Source: an uncultured Fibrobacter sp. (GTDB taxonomy: Bacteria > Fibrobacterota > Fibrobacteria > Fibrobacterales > Fibrobacteraceae). Taken from it: a DNA stretch of 64,000 nucleotides. The stretch covers positions 1 through 64,000 of the forward strand of contig NZ_ONDD01000016.1 in assembly GCF_900316465.1 (NCBI RefSeq), in the 5' to 3' direction. This document shows positions 23,946-33,126 of the stretch, piece by piece (within the stretch, counting starts at the first letter, position 1; every line of letters starts with the position of its first letter). The notes below the pieces were generated by a model that searched no databases, had not been told where the DNA came from, and worked only from the letters and a program-made list of their open reading frames with translations. Made by a program: the position numbers and the translations under genes.

Positions 23946-25508
23946 TTACTTGCGCCAGCCTTCCATAATCTTCATGCAGCCAGCGAGTAGCTCGGCGGAG
24001 CGGTCCTTGGCTTCGGTTTCCACGTAGCAGCGGAATTCCGGAGCGTTGCCGCTGGGGCGCAGGTGCACGATATCGCCAGAATCGAATTCCATGCGGTAGC
24101 CGTCCGTTTCATCGATGGAAACGACTTCGCCGTGGAAGGGCTTCGGAGCCGGGCCATCTTTAGGCTTGAACTTGGAAGGCTTTGCAGTGAGGGCACCGAA
24201 CAATTTGGCGCCGAGTTTCTTTTCGCGGATTTCAGCGAGCTTCGCCTTCGACGTTTCGGTCGAGAATTCCTTGAGGCGGTCGCTGAGCGTAAAGCGCTTC
24301 GGGAGTTTCTTGAGCAAATCGACCACGCACATTTTCTGTTCGCGGACCATGACCATCACGGCAATCATCGGGAGCAATGCATCGCGAGTCGGGAGTGCCG
24401 GGAGCGTGCGGGTTGTGCGAGTCTCACCGCCGCGGCCATCGCTATCAATGAATTCGCGCGTGAGGTTTGTCTGCAACAGGAATCCGCCGTTTGCTTCGTA
24501 GCCAGCGACAGAGACGCTCTTGTCGTTTGCATCCACCAGGCTTTCCATGCCGGCGATCACGTACGGGCTTCCGATTCGCGTGCGGCAAATCTTTTCGAAG
24601 GAGCCAGATTTTTCAAGCGACGTGTTGCAACTCACAGGAGTTGCAATGCGCTTGATACCAAGCGCCTGGGCAGCCAAGATGCCCAGCACGTCGCCACGGA
24701 GCCACATGCCTACATCGTCTGCCAAAAGCGGGCGGTCGCTATCGCCATCGGTACTGAAAATTGCATCCACGAAATCCTTGTGCGCAAAGTCGCGGGCCAA
24801 GTCTTCGTCTTCTTTACGGATAGCTTCGGTATCCACCGGAATAAAGGTTTCGCTGCGGGCAAAAGGCTTGACTGTCGCGCCCAAGCTTTCGAGCACTTTC
24901 ACCACAATGTCGCGGCCCACGGCGGAATGCTGGTACACGCCAATGGTCAGGCCTTGCAAAGCCTTAGCACCGAAAAATTCCGGATAGCGCTTGCAGTAAT
25001 TTTCTTCGGCTTCAGTTTCGACCGCCGGAAGTGCGGGGGCATTTTTCAGCATGCCATTTGCATCGAAAATCGCTTCGTCGAAATCCACCGACTGCGAAAC
25101 AATTCCCTGTTCGTCCTTCTTGGTGATTTCGCCCTGCGGGTGGTTGAACTTGATGCCGTTGCGGTCGGCCGGAATGTGGCTACCCGTGACCATGATGGTC
25201 GGGAGAGCCTTATCGATACCGTACAAAGCGATTGCCGGGCTCGGAATGCGGCCGCAGTAAATCACCTTCCAAGAGGAATCTTCGCCGGCTTTGACCAAGG
25301 CCTTCAAAATGCGTTCGGTACTCGGGCGCAAGTCGCCAGCAATTGCAATCGTGTGATCGCACTTGTAGCTAGCCTCGCAGTACTTGATAAACGAGCGCGC
25401 ATACACATAGCACACGCGGTCCGTCATCGCTGTCACCAGGCCGCGGGCACCGCTGGTACCGAATGCCACACCGGACTGTTTCATTACTTCTTGCATCGAA
25501 ATGCTCAT
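23946..25508 (-). CDS. Phosphomannomutase/phosphoglucomutase
   Basis: A 520-residue alpha-D-phosphohexomutase that interconverts the 1- and 6-phosphates of glucose or mannose for nucleotide sugar and glycogen synthesis. All four loops are visible: the phosphoserine loop GSHIPADRNG with S110, the metal loop DGDSDR (D254, D256, D258), the sugar-specificity loop EANGGFLL and the phosphate loop RPSGNAPEFR. The start is set at 25508, since AGGAAGAG lies ahead of this ATG; the upstream 28 codons are not supported. Sugar preference cannot be told from these motifs. The adjacent GH10 gene is divergent, with about 200 bases between. Confidence 0.92.
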   Translation of the reverse strand: MSISMQEVMKQSGVAFGTSGARGLVTAMTDRVCYVYARSFIKYCEASYKCDHTIAIAGDLRPSTERILKALVKAGEDSSWKVIYCGRIPSPAIALYGIDKALPTIMVTGSHIPADRNGIKFNHPQGEITKKDEQGIVSQSVDFDEAIFDANGMLKNAPALPAVETEAEENYCKRYPEFFGAKALQGLTIGVYQHSAVGRDIVVKVLESLGATVKPFARSETFIPVDTEAIRKEDEDLARDFAHKDFVDAIFSTDGDSDRPLLADDVGMWLRGDVLGILAAQALGIKRIATPVSCNTSLEKSGSFEKICRTRIGSPYVIAGMESLVDANDKSVSVAGYEANGGFLLQTNLTREFIDSDGRGGETRTTRTLPALPTRDALLPMIAVMVMVREQKMCVVDLLKKLPKRFTLSDRLKEFSTETSKAKLAEIREKKLGAKLFGALTAKPSKFKPKDGPAPKPFHGEVVSIDETDGYRMEFDSGDIVHLRPSGNAPEFRCYVETEAKDRSAELLAGCMKIMEGWRK

Positions 25509-25709
25509 AGACTCTTCCTTAGAAATCGAAACTTCTTTATAAAATAAAAGTAGAAAAGATAGCGGCATCAATCTTTTCAAAATCGTAACCAATGCAGGGC
25601 CAAGGCAAAAACACTTGATACAGCCGTATACAGAATCACCGTTTTTACACTAACACCCCCTAAAAAAAGAGGATATTTTCTACTTTGGATGTTAAAATAA
25701 GGGATGATT

Positions 25710-27344
25710 ATGCTCAAAAAAATCTTGACCGCAGGCGTTTTCAGCGCCGTAGCACTCAGTGCAGCACCGCTCCTCACCAACGGCGACTTGTCTTACGGTG
25801 ACGGCGGTTGGTATGTTTGGAACAACCCCGATGGCCCCGCCAAGTACGAAAGCAAAATCGGTGTCGAAGGCCTCGGCGTAAACGGCAGCGAAGGCGTCAA
25901 GCTCACGGTGACCGAACTCCCGAACCCCTCTTGGGGCCTGCAGTTGCAACCGCCCAAGTGGCTCGCCGACTCAGCCTACTACAAGCTCAGCTTTAAGGCC
26001 AAGGGCAACATGCCCATCAACGCCATCATTCAAGGCGGTCCTCCCGACTGGCGCCAGAAAGAAAGCGCCTCGTTCATGCTGACCAAGGACTGGAAAGAAT
26101 ATTCCATGATTTTCCTTGCCGACCAGAAGGGTTACGGCGTGAACAACGTGACATTCCATGTGGGCCTTGCCAAGGGTTGGCTCCAGATGGACGACGTGAC
26201 CATCGAAAAAGTCGAAGGCATGGATGACATGACCTGGTACAACAATTCCGCCGCCCGTATCGACAGCCTGCGCAAAAAGGATTTGACCGTGAAGGCCGCC
26301 CCCGGCGCCCAGGTGAAGGTGGAACTCATGCGCCACGCATTCCCCTTCGGTACAGCACTCGCCCTCTACCCCACCAAGGACAGCGTTGAAACTTGGTACC
26401 GCAAGACCGCCAATAAGTACTTCTGGTATGGCGTTCCCGAAAACCAGTTCAAGTGGCCGGAATACGAACCCAAGAAGGGCAAGATCCGCCGCGAAGAATT
26501 CAAGCAGTACCTGGATTACGTGAACGATTACAAGTGGGGCTTCCGCGCCCATACGCTCGTGTGGGGCCACCAGGGTTACGGCTTCGACAAGCACTTCAGT
26601 AACCAGGGCAGCTGCAAGGATATCTCGAAAAAGATCAAGGAACGCATCACCCGCGACATGAAGGAATACAAGGGCCGCATCAAGGAATACGACGTGTGGA
26701 ACGAAGCATTCCACGAACCGTTCATCTTTAACAAGTGCGGCTGGGACCTGCTGGATAGCGCCCACGTTTGGGCACACCGCGCAGACCCCGATGCACGCCT
26801 CTTCATCAACGAATACAACGTGGTGTCCGCCGGCGAAACCGATCGCCTGTACGAAATCGTGAAGGGCATGCTCGAACGCAAAGTTCCTGTACACGGCATT
26901 GGCGTACAGTGCCACTTCGGTGACCGCCAGCTGAACCCGGCATTCATCAAGGCCCGTCTCGACAGGCTCGGATCTTTGGGCCTCCCCATCAAGGTCACGG
27001 AACTTGACTTTGGTGACTGGCAGAAGGGCATGTACTTCGGCGAAGAAGAACAGGCCAAGCGCTTTGAAATGTTCCTGCGCATTGCCTTCAGCCACCCCGC
27101 TGTCGAAGGCATTATCCTGTGGGGCTTCTGGGATGGCCGTCACTGGGTCAAGAACGGCGGTATCGTTGCCATGGACGGTCGCGAAAAGCCGGCTGCCAAG
27201 CTCATTTACGACTTGTGGCACAAGGTATGGACCACCAACGGAACGTTCAAGGCCGATGAAAACGGTGTCGTGAAGTTCCGCGGCTACCCCGGCAAGTACA
27301 AAGTAACCATCGACGGCAAGTCTGAAATGGTTGAATTGAAGTAA
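25710..27344 (+). CDS. Exported GH10 endo-1,4-beta-xylanase with N-terminal carbohydrate-binding module
   Basis: A secreted endo-xylanase of 544 residues. Signal peptide 1-16; a CBM4/9-like jelly roll at about 18-165 (NGDLSYGDGGWYVWN, SFKAKGNMPINAIIQG). The GH10 barrel at about 190-500 has the acid/base E332 in DVWNEAFHE and the nucleophile E431 in VTELDFGD. Residues 510-544 form a short beta tail (FRGYPGKYKVTIDG) that may be a sorting or fold-capping element. The start at 25710 has AAGGG six bases ahead; an in-frame ATG at 25704 is too close to the ribosome site. Fibrobacter carries several such xylanases, and this one stands alone with its own terminator. Confidence 0.95.
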   Translation: MLKKILTAGVFSAVALSAAPLLTNGDLSYGDGGWYVWNNPDGPAKYESKIGVEGLGVNGSEGVKLTVTELPNPSWGLQLQPPKWLADSAYYKLSFKAKGNMPINAIIQGGPPDWRQKESASFMLTKDWKEYSMIFLADQKGYGVNNVTFHVGLAKGWLQMDDVTIEKVEGMDDMTWYNNSAARIDSLRKKDLTVKAAPGAQVKVELMRHAFPFGTALALYPTKDSVETWYRKTANKYFWYGVPENQFKWPEYEPKKGKIRREEFKQYLDYVNDYKWGFRAHTLVWGHQGYGFDKHFSNQGSCKDISKKIKERITRDMKEYKGRIKEYDVWNEAFHEPFIFNKCGWDLLDSAHVWAHRADPDARLFINEYNVVSAGETDRLYEIVKGMLERKVPVHGIGVQCHFGDRQLNPAFIKARLDRLGSLGLPIKVTELDFGDWQKGMYFGEEEQAKRFEMFLRIAFSHPAVEGIILWGFWDGRHWVKNGGIVAMDGREKPAAKLIYDLWHKVWTTNGTFKADENGVVKFRGYPGKYKVTIDGKSEMVELK

Positions 27345-27383
27345 CGCTACGTCATCGCGCAAAGCTATCTATTACTAAAAGAG

Positions 27384-27416
27384 CCTCCCGGTTTATCCGG
27401 GAGGTTTTCTTTTTTA
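27384..27416 (+). terminator. Intrinsic terminator after the GH10 gene
   Basis: A perfect 8-bp stem (CCTCCCGG with CCGGGAGG, loop TTTAT) is followed by TTTTCTTTTTT. Confidence 0.9.
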
Positions 27417-27448
27417 TATTTCACTCCACAAACCATAGTGAGGAAACA

Positions 27449-28153
27449 ATGAAGAGTCTCTACAAAATTGCAGCAATTTCTTTGGCCATGGCATTCGTGG
27501 CCTGCGACGATTCCACCTCTGCAAGCGATAACGGCGGCAATGGCGGTAACGGTGGCAGCGCAAACGTCGCCTGCACCAACGAACCTGTAAATTGCCCTGC
27601 TATCGAATACGAAAACGAAGTTTACGACCTTCGCGATTGCAACCATTACAAGATTCAAACCTTCGGCACGCAGACATGGATGACCGAAAACTTGAACTAC
27701 AATTCTTGCGAAATCAACGGTCAAAACTGGTGCTACGGTGGTGACGCAGCCAACTGCCAAAAGTACGGTCGCCTTTACACCTGGACAGCCGCAATGGGCC
27801 TCGATAAATCTTACCAGAAGAATTACGCGAACCTGCCCGAAGGCACCGTAACCAAAGGCCTCTGCCCTGTCGGATACCATATTCCGAGCGACGCCGAGAC
27901 GGACATTCTTATCGCCTATCTAGAAGAGAATAACAATGTGGCCGATTTCAACTTCCAGTTCGGCGGCAAGAATAACTTCGCAGGCTTCGCCGACTTAGAC
28001 AGAACCGCATACTTCTGGACAGCTGACGAAGACCACTCCGAATTCGGCGGAAAAGAAAACGTCCGCATCTGGAGTTATTCCGAAACCTTCGGCTTCGGTG
28101 GCGGTTCCATATTCAAGGACAGCGGACTTTCAATCCGCTGCGTGAAGGACTAA
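27449..28153 (+). CDS. FISUMP-domain lipoprotein
   Basis: A 234-residue lipoprotein with the lipidated Cys at residue 19 (AFVAC) and a Gly/Asn/Ser-rich linker. The FISUMP domain begins near residue 60 with the signature QTWMTENLNY, continues through YGRLYTW and CPVGYHIPSDAETD, and closes with SIRCVKD. Paired cysteines (ENLNY...C, CYGGDAANC) are kept. In Fibrobacter these domains are numerous and their role is unknown; surface binding or structural roles are proposed. GAGG precedes the ATG. A bidirectional terminator follows. Three more such genes lie at 35269, 35859 and 55452. Confidence 0.9.
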   Translation: MKSLYKIAAISLAMAFVACDDSTSASDNGGNGGNGGSANVACTNEPVNCPAIEYENEVYDLRDCNHYKIQTFGTQTWMTENLNYNSCEINGQNWCYGGDAANCQKYGRLYTWTAAMGLDKSYQKNYANLPEGTVTKGLCPVGYHIPSDAETDILIAYLEENNNVADFNFQFGGKNNFAGFADLDRTAYFWTADEDHSEFGGKENVRIWSYSETFGFGGGSIFKDSGLSIRCVKD

Positions 28154-28170
28154 AAATTTCTGCATAAAAG

Positions 28171-28205
28171 AAAACGCCCCGCGATTTTATCGCGGGGTTT
28201 TCTTA
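28171..28205. terminator. Bidirectional intrinsic terminator
   Basis: A perfect 9-bp stem (CCCCGCGAT with ATCGCGGGG, loop TTT at 28186-28188) is flanked by AAAAGAAAA on the left and TTTTCTT on the right. It sits between the convergent FISUMP gene and rubrerythrin. Confidence 0.9.
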
Positions 28206-28238
28206 ATGGTTTGCTCGACGAATCGCGCGGCCTATCGA

Positions 28239-28778
28239 TTAGTAGTTTTCAGCAGTGACTTCGAAGAAGGACTGCGGGTGTGCGCACACCGGGCATGCGG
28301 CCGGAGCCTTGGTGCCAACGACAATGTGACCGCAGTTGCGGCATTCCCACACCTTGACTTCGCTCTTTTCGAACACGGCCGCGGTTTCCACATTCTTGAG
28401 GAGTGCGCGGTAGCGTTCTTCGTGGCGCTTTTCGATAGCGGCGACCATGCGGAACTTCTTGGCGAGAGCGGCAAAGCCTTCGGCTTCGGCAGTCTTTGCG
28501 AAGTCTTCGTACATGTCGGTCCATTCGTAGTTTTCGCCGTCGGCAGCAGCCTTCAGGTTAGCAGCGGTGTCACCGATACCGTCGAGTTCCTTGAACCAAA
28601 GCTTGGCGTGTTCCTTTTCGTTGTCTGCAGTTTTCAGGAACAGCTCAGCGATCTGTTCGTAGCCTTCTTTCTTGGCGCAGCTTGCAAAGTAGGTGTACTT
28701 GTTGCGAGCCTGGGATTCGCCTGCAAAGGCGGCCTGAAGGTTCTTTTCGGTCTGGGTTCCGGCGTACTTGTTTGCCAT
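28239..28778 (-). CDS. rbr: Rubrerythrin
   Basis: A non-haem di-iron peroxidase of 179 residues that detoxifies hydrogen peroxide in anaerobes. The ferritin-like four-helix domain has the iron-ligand glutamates in [24 protein letters not shown] and [10 protein letters not shown]. The C-terminal rubredoxin-like domain has the CRNCGH and CPVC pairs. The start at 28778 follows AGAGGAAT; the longer open frame upstream is unsupported. It is divergent from dcuB. Presence fits a strictly anaerobic lifestyle. Confidence 0.95.
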   Translation of the reverse strand: MANKYAGTQTEKNLQAAFAGESQARNKYTYFASCAKKEGYEQIAELFLKTADNEKEHAKLWFKELDGIGDTAANLKAAADGENYEWTDMYEDFAKTAEAEGFAALAKKFRMVAAIEKRHEERYRALLKNVETAAVFEKSEVKVWECRNCGHIVVGTKAPAACPVCAHPQSFFEVTAENY

Positions 28779-28908
28779 AAATTCCTCTCTTGGTTGAAGT
28801 GTCTCGAAAAGAATATACACTTTTTTAGGTCGTCCTGGGCAAAAATAAGTCCATTCAGAGCCTTTTTTCTGCAAAATAATATATATCTAAACCAAAAGGA
28901 GGCCTTTT

Positions 28909-30279
28909 ATGACCCTCATGATTATCCAGCTTTTGATTGTACTTTTGGCGCTTTACGTGGGCTCGCGATACGGGAGCCTTGCCCTCGGCGCCATTTCGGG
29001 AATTGGTCTTGCCATTCTGGTGCTCGGGTTCGGCATGCAACCCGGCAAACCGCCTACCGACGTCATTTATATCATTATCGCGGCAGTCACCTGCGCGGGC
29101 ATTATGCAGGCTTCGGGCGGCATGGATTGGCTGATTCAAATTGCAGAGCGCCTGTTACGCAAGCACCCGAACCATATCACGATTCTCGCTCCGCTCTGCA
29201 CGTTCTTCCTCACGGTTCTCGTGGGCACCGGTCACGTAGTTTACACCCTGATGCCGATTATTTGCGACATCTCCTTGAAAAAGGGAATCCGCCCGGAACG
29301 CCCCTGCGGTGTAGCTTCTGTCGCCTCACAGGTGGGCATTACCTGTTCCCCCATTGCAGCCGCCGTCGCCTCGTTCGTGATTATCTCGAACGCAAACGGT
29401 TTTGAAATCAACAACCTGCAAGTCATCGCAATCACCATTCCCGCTTGCCTTTGCGGCCTCATGGCGGCAGCCGCCGTCTCTTATAAGCGCGGACTCGACC
29501 TCGACAAAGACCCTGCCTTCCAGGCGCGTCTCAAAGACCCGCAAATAAAGGAATACATGTACGGAAACACCGCCTCGGTACTCGACAAAGAAGTCCCGAA
29601 AGAAGCAAAGCGCGCCGTGTTCATCTTCCTCGGCGCCCTCGCCGTCATCGTGCTCTTCTCCGTGTTCCAGATTATCGGGCATGATATCCGCCCGCAATTC
29701 CCGACCGGCAAGGTTGTCGATGGCGTCGCTCAAATGAAGCCGCTCGCCATGAACATCATCATTCAGATTGTGATGATTTCGGCCGCCGCGTTCATGGTTA
29801 TTTTTTGTAAGGCAGCCCCCAAGAAGGCCGTGGCAGGCGCCGTGTGGCAAAGCGGCATGGTGGCCGTGGTCGCCATTTACGGAATTGCCTGGCTTGCCGA
29901 CACCTACTTCGCGAACTACATGGACGTGATGCAGGGCGGACTTAAGGACATCGTGCAACATTACCCGTGGGCCATCGCATTTGCCTTCTTCGCGGTAAGC
30001 GTGCTCATCAACTCGCAGGGCGCAGTCGTGGTCGCCATGCTCCCGCTCGCCTATAGCCTCGGCATCGAAGGCCCTGTGCTCCTGGGCGTACTCCCGAGCG
30101 TATACGGCTACTTCTTTATTCCGAATTACCCTTCGGACATTGCGACCGTGAACTTCGACCGTTCGGGCACCACCGTCATCGGCAAGTACCTATTGAACCA
30201 CAGCTTTATGCGCCCAGGTATGGTAAGCGTTATCGTCTCAACCATCGTGGGAACAATCTTGGTGAAAATTTTCTACTAG
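28909..30279 (+). CDS. dcuB: Anaerobic C4-dicarboxylate carrier DcuB
   Basis: A 456-residue polytopic inner-membrane protein of the Dcu family that exchanges or exports C4-dicarboxylates; in Fibrobacter this would export succinate, the main fermentation product. Motifs kept from DcuB are LQPGKPP-like MQPGKPP, LASGG-like QASGGMDW, GTGHVVYT, IRPERP and the C-terminal YPSDIATVNFDRSGTT. AAAAGGAGG precedes the ATG. It stands alone and is divergent from rubrerythrin. Fumarate uptake is an alternative direction, depending on gradients. Confidence 0.93.
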   Translation: MTLMIIQLLIVLLALYVGSRYGSLALGAISGIGLAILVLGFGMQPGKPPTDVIYIIIAAVTCAGIMQASGGMDWLIQIAERLLRKHPNHITILAPLCTFFLTVLVGTGHVVYTLMPIICDISLKKGIRPERPCGVASVASQVGITCSPIAAAVASFVIISNANGFEINNLQVIAITIPACLCGLMAAAAVSYKRGLDLDKDPAFQARLKDPQIKEYMYGNTASVLDKEVPKEAKRAVFIFLGALAVIVLFSVFQIIGHDIRPQFPTGKVVDGVAQMKPLAMNIIIQIVMISAAAFMVIFCKAAPKKAVAGAVWQSGMVAVVAIYGIAWLADTYFANYMDVMQGGLKDIVQHYPWAIAFAFFAVSVLINSQGAVVVAMLPLAYSLGIEGPVLLGVLPSVYGYFFIPNYPSDIATVNFDRSGTTVIGKYLLNHSFMRPGMVSVIVSTIVGTILVKIFY

Positions 30280-30303
30280 AACATCATCCATTTGCAACAA
30301 ATG

Positions 30304-30327
30304 ACGGATAAAGTAAGCTTTATCCGT
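30304..30327. terminator. Hairpin after dcuB
   Basis: A perfect 10-bp stem (ACGGATAAAG with CTTTATCCGT, loop TAAG) stands 25 bases past the dcuB stop. The following bases (ACATTTTGCC) hold only four Ts, so termination is likely but not strong. Confidence 0.5.
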
Positions 30328-30398
30328 ACATTTTGCCGTTCGTCGTAAAAACATTCGCTATGCATTGAATTGTTAGACTAAAAACTTATTTTTTTAAT

Positions 30399-31208
30399 AT
30401 GAAGTTTAAACACGCGGCATCATTCATACTCTGCATTATATTCGCGCTGTTTTGCACAGGGTGCGTCACGACGAACGTGCACAAGTTCCGCATGACTGCG
30501 TCCGAAGCCCCCGAAGTACACGGGGCAAACACGCAGCAGGCCTCTCACTCTTCATTATGGCGATTTACCGGAAAAATCAACTACAACGCCGAAAAGAACG
30601 TAAACATCACCAAAGACGTATCTGAAGCACCGGATCTCGACAGGCTTTTCGATGTACCGATAAAGTTCAAGGATGCCTCATACAAGATGGGCGGCCTCGA
30701 TTTCAGCGGAAAGGTGGATTTTCTCTATAAAGCAAGTAGCTTCGTCATTGGCGGCGGCTTAGGCTATAAAGACGGAATCTATTCGCACCTTACAATGGGT
30801 GCAAACTACTCGCATTTCGAGTTCGGCGTATTTCTCGGAGGATACAACCAATACATCGATATGCAATATTCGGGCGATAAGGGTGAGGACTGCGGTGATT
30901 CCGACAACGATTGCACGACCTTCAGCAGCCACGGCAACGATTTCAGCGCAAGTGTTTTTGCCGGCCTCTATACAGGTTTTTATCTGGACAAGTTCTTTGC
31001 CAACCTCAGCGTAAGTACCTACAGCCCAAACCCCAAAATAGAAGGAACCGACCTAGATGTTCCGGGCATCACGACAGCCTACCTCACCATAGGCTACAGG
31101 CTTAACCGCTGGCTTGAATTCAGCGTCGGCGGCATTGCGACCTTCATAGACACTTCCGAGGGGAATAGCTATCCGGGCGTTACCGGCGGCGTAAGCATTT
31201 ACCTGTAG
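30399..31208 (+). CDS. Lipoprotein with beta-barrel-like C-terminus
   Basis: A 269-residue protein with the lipidated Cys at residue 22 (LFCTGC). Residues 50-95 are soluble, then alternating strands rich in Gly and aromatics (FVIGGGLGYKDGIYSHLTMGANYSH-type pattern) continue to a final GGVSIYL. Two cysteines in the acidic insert near residues 160-170 (GEDCGDSDNDC) may form a disulfide. Family unknown. It would lie in the outer membrane. The ATG follows an AT-rich promoter-like stretch without a strong ribosome site. Its sequence is consistent with the Fibrobacter surface proteins that share barrel-type tails. Confidence 0.7.
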   Translation: MKFKHAASFILCIIFALFCTGCVTTNVHKFRMTASEAPEVHGANTQQASHSSLWRFTGKINYNAEKNVNITKDVSEAPDLDRLFDVPIKFKDASYKMGGLDFSGKVDFLYKASSFVIGGGLGYKDGIYSHLTMGANYSHFEFGVFLGGYNQYIDMQYSGDKGEDCGDSDNDCTTFSSHGNDFSASVFAGLYTGFYLDKFFANLSVSTYSPNPKIEGTDLDVPGITTAYLTIGYRLNRWLEFSVGGIATFIDTSEGNSYPGVTGGVSIYL

Positions 31209-31309
31209 CAGGCCTGTTTCCCAAACGAACCACAAATTTTCTTTTTTAGGGGCAAAAAAAATGTCCCTTTGTTGTATATTTTAGTTGAAATATTTTATAG
31301 GCGGTATTT

Positions 31310-33058
31310 ATGCTGATAGAAAAGATTGCATCCCCTGCAGATGTGAAAAAGATGGACACAGAAAGCCTCAAGGCGCTCGCGGGCGAAATCCGCACAGCCC
31401 TCATCAACAAGATTTCACATTGCGGCGGGCACTTGGCACCGAACCTCGGATTCGTGGAGCCGACCATCGCGCTGCATTACGTTTTTGAATCGCCCAAGGA
31501 CAAGATTGTCTACGATGTTAGCCACCAGAGTTACACCCACAAGATTTTGACAGGCCGCGCCGAAGCGTTCCTGAATCCGGACAAGTACTGGAGCGTTACC
31601 GGCTACACCGAACCCTGCGAAAGCGAACACGACCAGTTCATGATTGGCCACACCTCGACTTCCGTGAGTCTCGCACTCGGGCTAGCAACCGCCCGCGACA
31701 TTAAGGGTGAAAAGGGAAATGTAATCGCTGTCATCGGTGACGGTTCCCTGAGCGGCGGCGAAGCATTCGAAGGCCTCGACAATGCAGGCGAATACGCGAC
31801 GAACTTTATCGTAGTGGTAAACGACCACGAAATGTCCATCGCCGAAAACCACGGCGGCCTTTACGGGAGCCTCGCAGAACTCCGCGCCACGCAGGGCAAG
31901 AGCGAAAACAATTACTTCAAGAGCCTCGGATTTGACTACCTGTACGTAGAACAGGGCAACGATATCGAATCGCTTATCGCCGCATTCAAGCAGGTGAAGG
32001 ATTCCACAAAGCCCGTGGTCGTGCACATCCATACGCTCAAGGGCAAGGGCTACAGCTTCGCCGAAAACGCGAAGGAAGGCTTCCACTGGGCGGCCCCCTT
32101 TGACATTCCGACCGGCGTCGTGAACTGGGGCAGCGGCGAATCGTACGGCGCAATCCTCGGCGACTACCTGATGAAAAAAATCAAGGCCGACCCGAAAGTC
32201 GTCGTAATCCATTCCGCCGTGCCCGCAGGCATAGGGTTCTTTGCCGAGCAGCGCAAGGCGGCAGGCAAGCAGTTCATTGACGTGGGCATCGCCGAAGAGC
32301 ACGCCGTCGCACTCGCCTCCGGCCTCGCGAAAGGCGGCGCCAAGCCCATCTACAGCACGCACGGTACATTCATCCAGCGTACCTACGACCAGCTTTCGCA
32401 AGACCTGTGCGCGAACAACAACCCGGCCACATTGCTCATTACCATGTCCGGCGCCGACGGCATGAACGATACCACGCACCTCTGCATTTTCGACATCGCG
32501 ATGATGAGCAATATTCCGAACCTGGTGTACCTCTGCCCCACTTGCGTGGAAGAAGCAATCGCCATGATGGATTATGCGATCGAACAGACCGCGCACCCGA
32601 TGGCCATTCGCATTCCGAACGGAGTCGCACATAGGACTGCCGCATTCGACACGGATTACTCCAAGTTGAACACATATAAGGTTGACAAGCGCGGAAGCAA
32701 AGTCGCCTTGATTGGTCTCGGTAGCTATTACGCCCTCGCTGAAGAAACCGCAACAGAACTTGCCAAGCAGGGAATCGACGCCACCATCATCAACCCGCGA
32801 TTTGCCACGGGCATCGACAGCGAAGTGTTGGAAGGCCTGCGCGCCGACCACCAGGTTGTCGTAACCCTCGAAAACGGCGTGATTGACGGCGGCTTCGGCG
32901 AGAAGATCGCCCGCTTCTACGGCAACAGCGACATGCGCGTTCTCGTGAAGGGCCTCAAGAAGGAATTCTACGACAAGGTCCCTTACGGCGAACTTATGGA
33001 AAGGAACCGTCTCACGCCCAAGCAGATTGTAGAAGACGTTCTGACCGCGCTCAAATAA
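31310..33058 (+). CDS. DXS-like thiamine-diphosphate transketolase-fold enzyme
   Basis: A 582-residue thiamine-diphosphate enzyme of the 1-deoxyxylulose-5-phosphate synthase type, slightly shorter than canonical DXS (about 620). The TPP domain keeps GDGSLSGGEAFEGL and GHTSTSVS. The pyrimidine domain keeps GIAEEHAV with the catalytic E329. However, the DRAG motif is replaced (TMSG at 378-381) and the later PRG is PNG (N437). In E. coli DXS the arginines of both motifs hold the phosphate of glyceraldehyde 3-phosphate. This may therefore be a related enzyme with another acceptor rather than the isoprenoid DXS. AGGCGG precedes the ATG and TATATT is at 31274-31279. Confidence 0.8.
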   Translation: MLIEKIASPADVKKMDTESLKALAGEIRTALINKISHCGGHLAPNLGFVEPTIALHYVFESPKDKIVYDVSHQSYTHKILTGRAEAFLNPDKYWSVTGYTEPCESEHDQFMIGHTSTSVSLALGLATARDIKGEKGNVIAVIGDGSLSGGEAFEGLDNAGEYATNFIVVVNDHEMSIAENHGGLYGSLAELRATQGKSENNYFKSLGFDYLYVEQGNDIESLIAAFKQVKDSTKPVVVHIHTLKGKGYSFAENAKEGFHWAAPFDIPTGVVNWGSGESYGAILGDYLMKKIKADPKVVVIHSAVPAGIGFFAEQRKAAGKQFIDVGIAEEHAVALASGLAKGGAKPIYSTHGTFIQRTYDQLSQDLCANNNPATLLITMSGADGMNDTTHLCIFDIAMMSNIPNLVYLCPTCVEEAIAMMDYAIEQTAHPMAIRIPNGVAHRTAAFDTDYSKLNTYKVDKRGSKVALIGLGSYYALAEETATELAKQGIDATIINPRFATGIDSEVLEGLRADHQVVVTLENGVIDGGFGEKIARFYGNSDMRVLVKGLKKEFYDKVPYGELMERNRLTPKQIVEDVLTALK

Positions 33059-33114
33059 CATCGCCGAAATAACGTCGCCGAAACCAGAATCGGGCCTTTC
33101 GCCTGAAATAAGTA

Positions 33115-33120
33115 TATATT
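33115..33120 (+). promoter_or_regulatory. TATATT -10 element, predicted leaderless start
   Basis: The hexamer ends six bases before the ATG at 33127, placing the start of transcription at or beside the start codon. A -35 consensus is not evident. Confidence 0.35.
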
Positions 33121-33126
33121 TCAGGT

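Noticed and set aside
25971..27362. A 463-residue reading frame opposite the GH10 xylanase.
   Set aside because: Antisense shadow; the GH10 catalytic residues are on the plus strand.
31682..33061. A 459-residue reading frame opposite the DXS-like gene.
   Set aside because: Antisense shadow. No motif, no ribosome site, and the plus-strand enzyme is clear.
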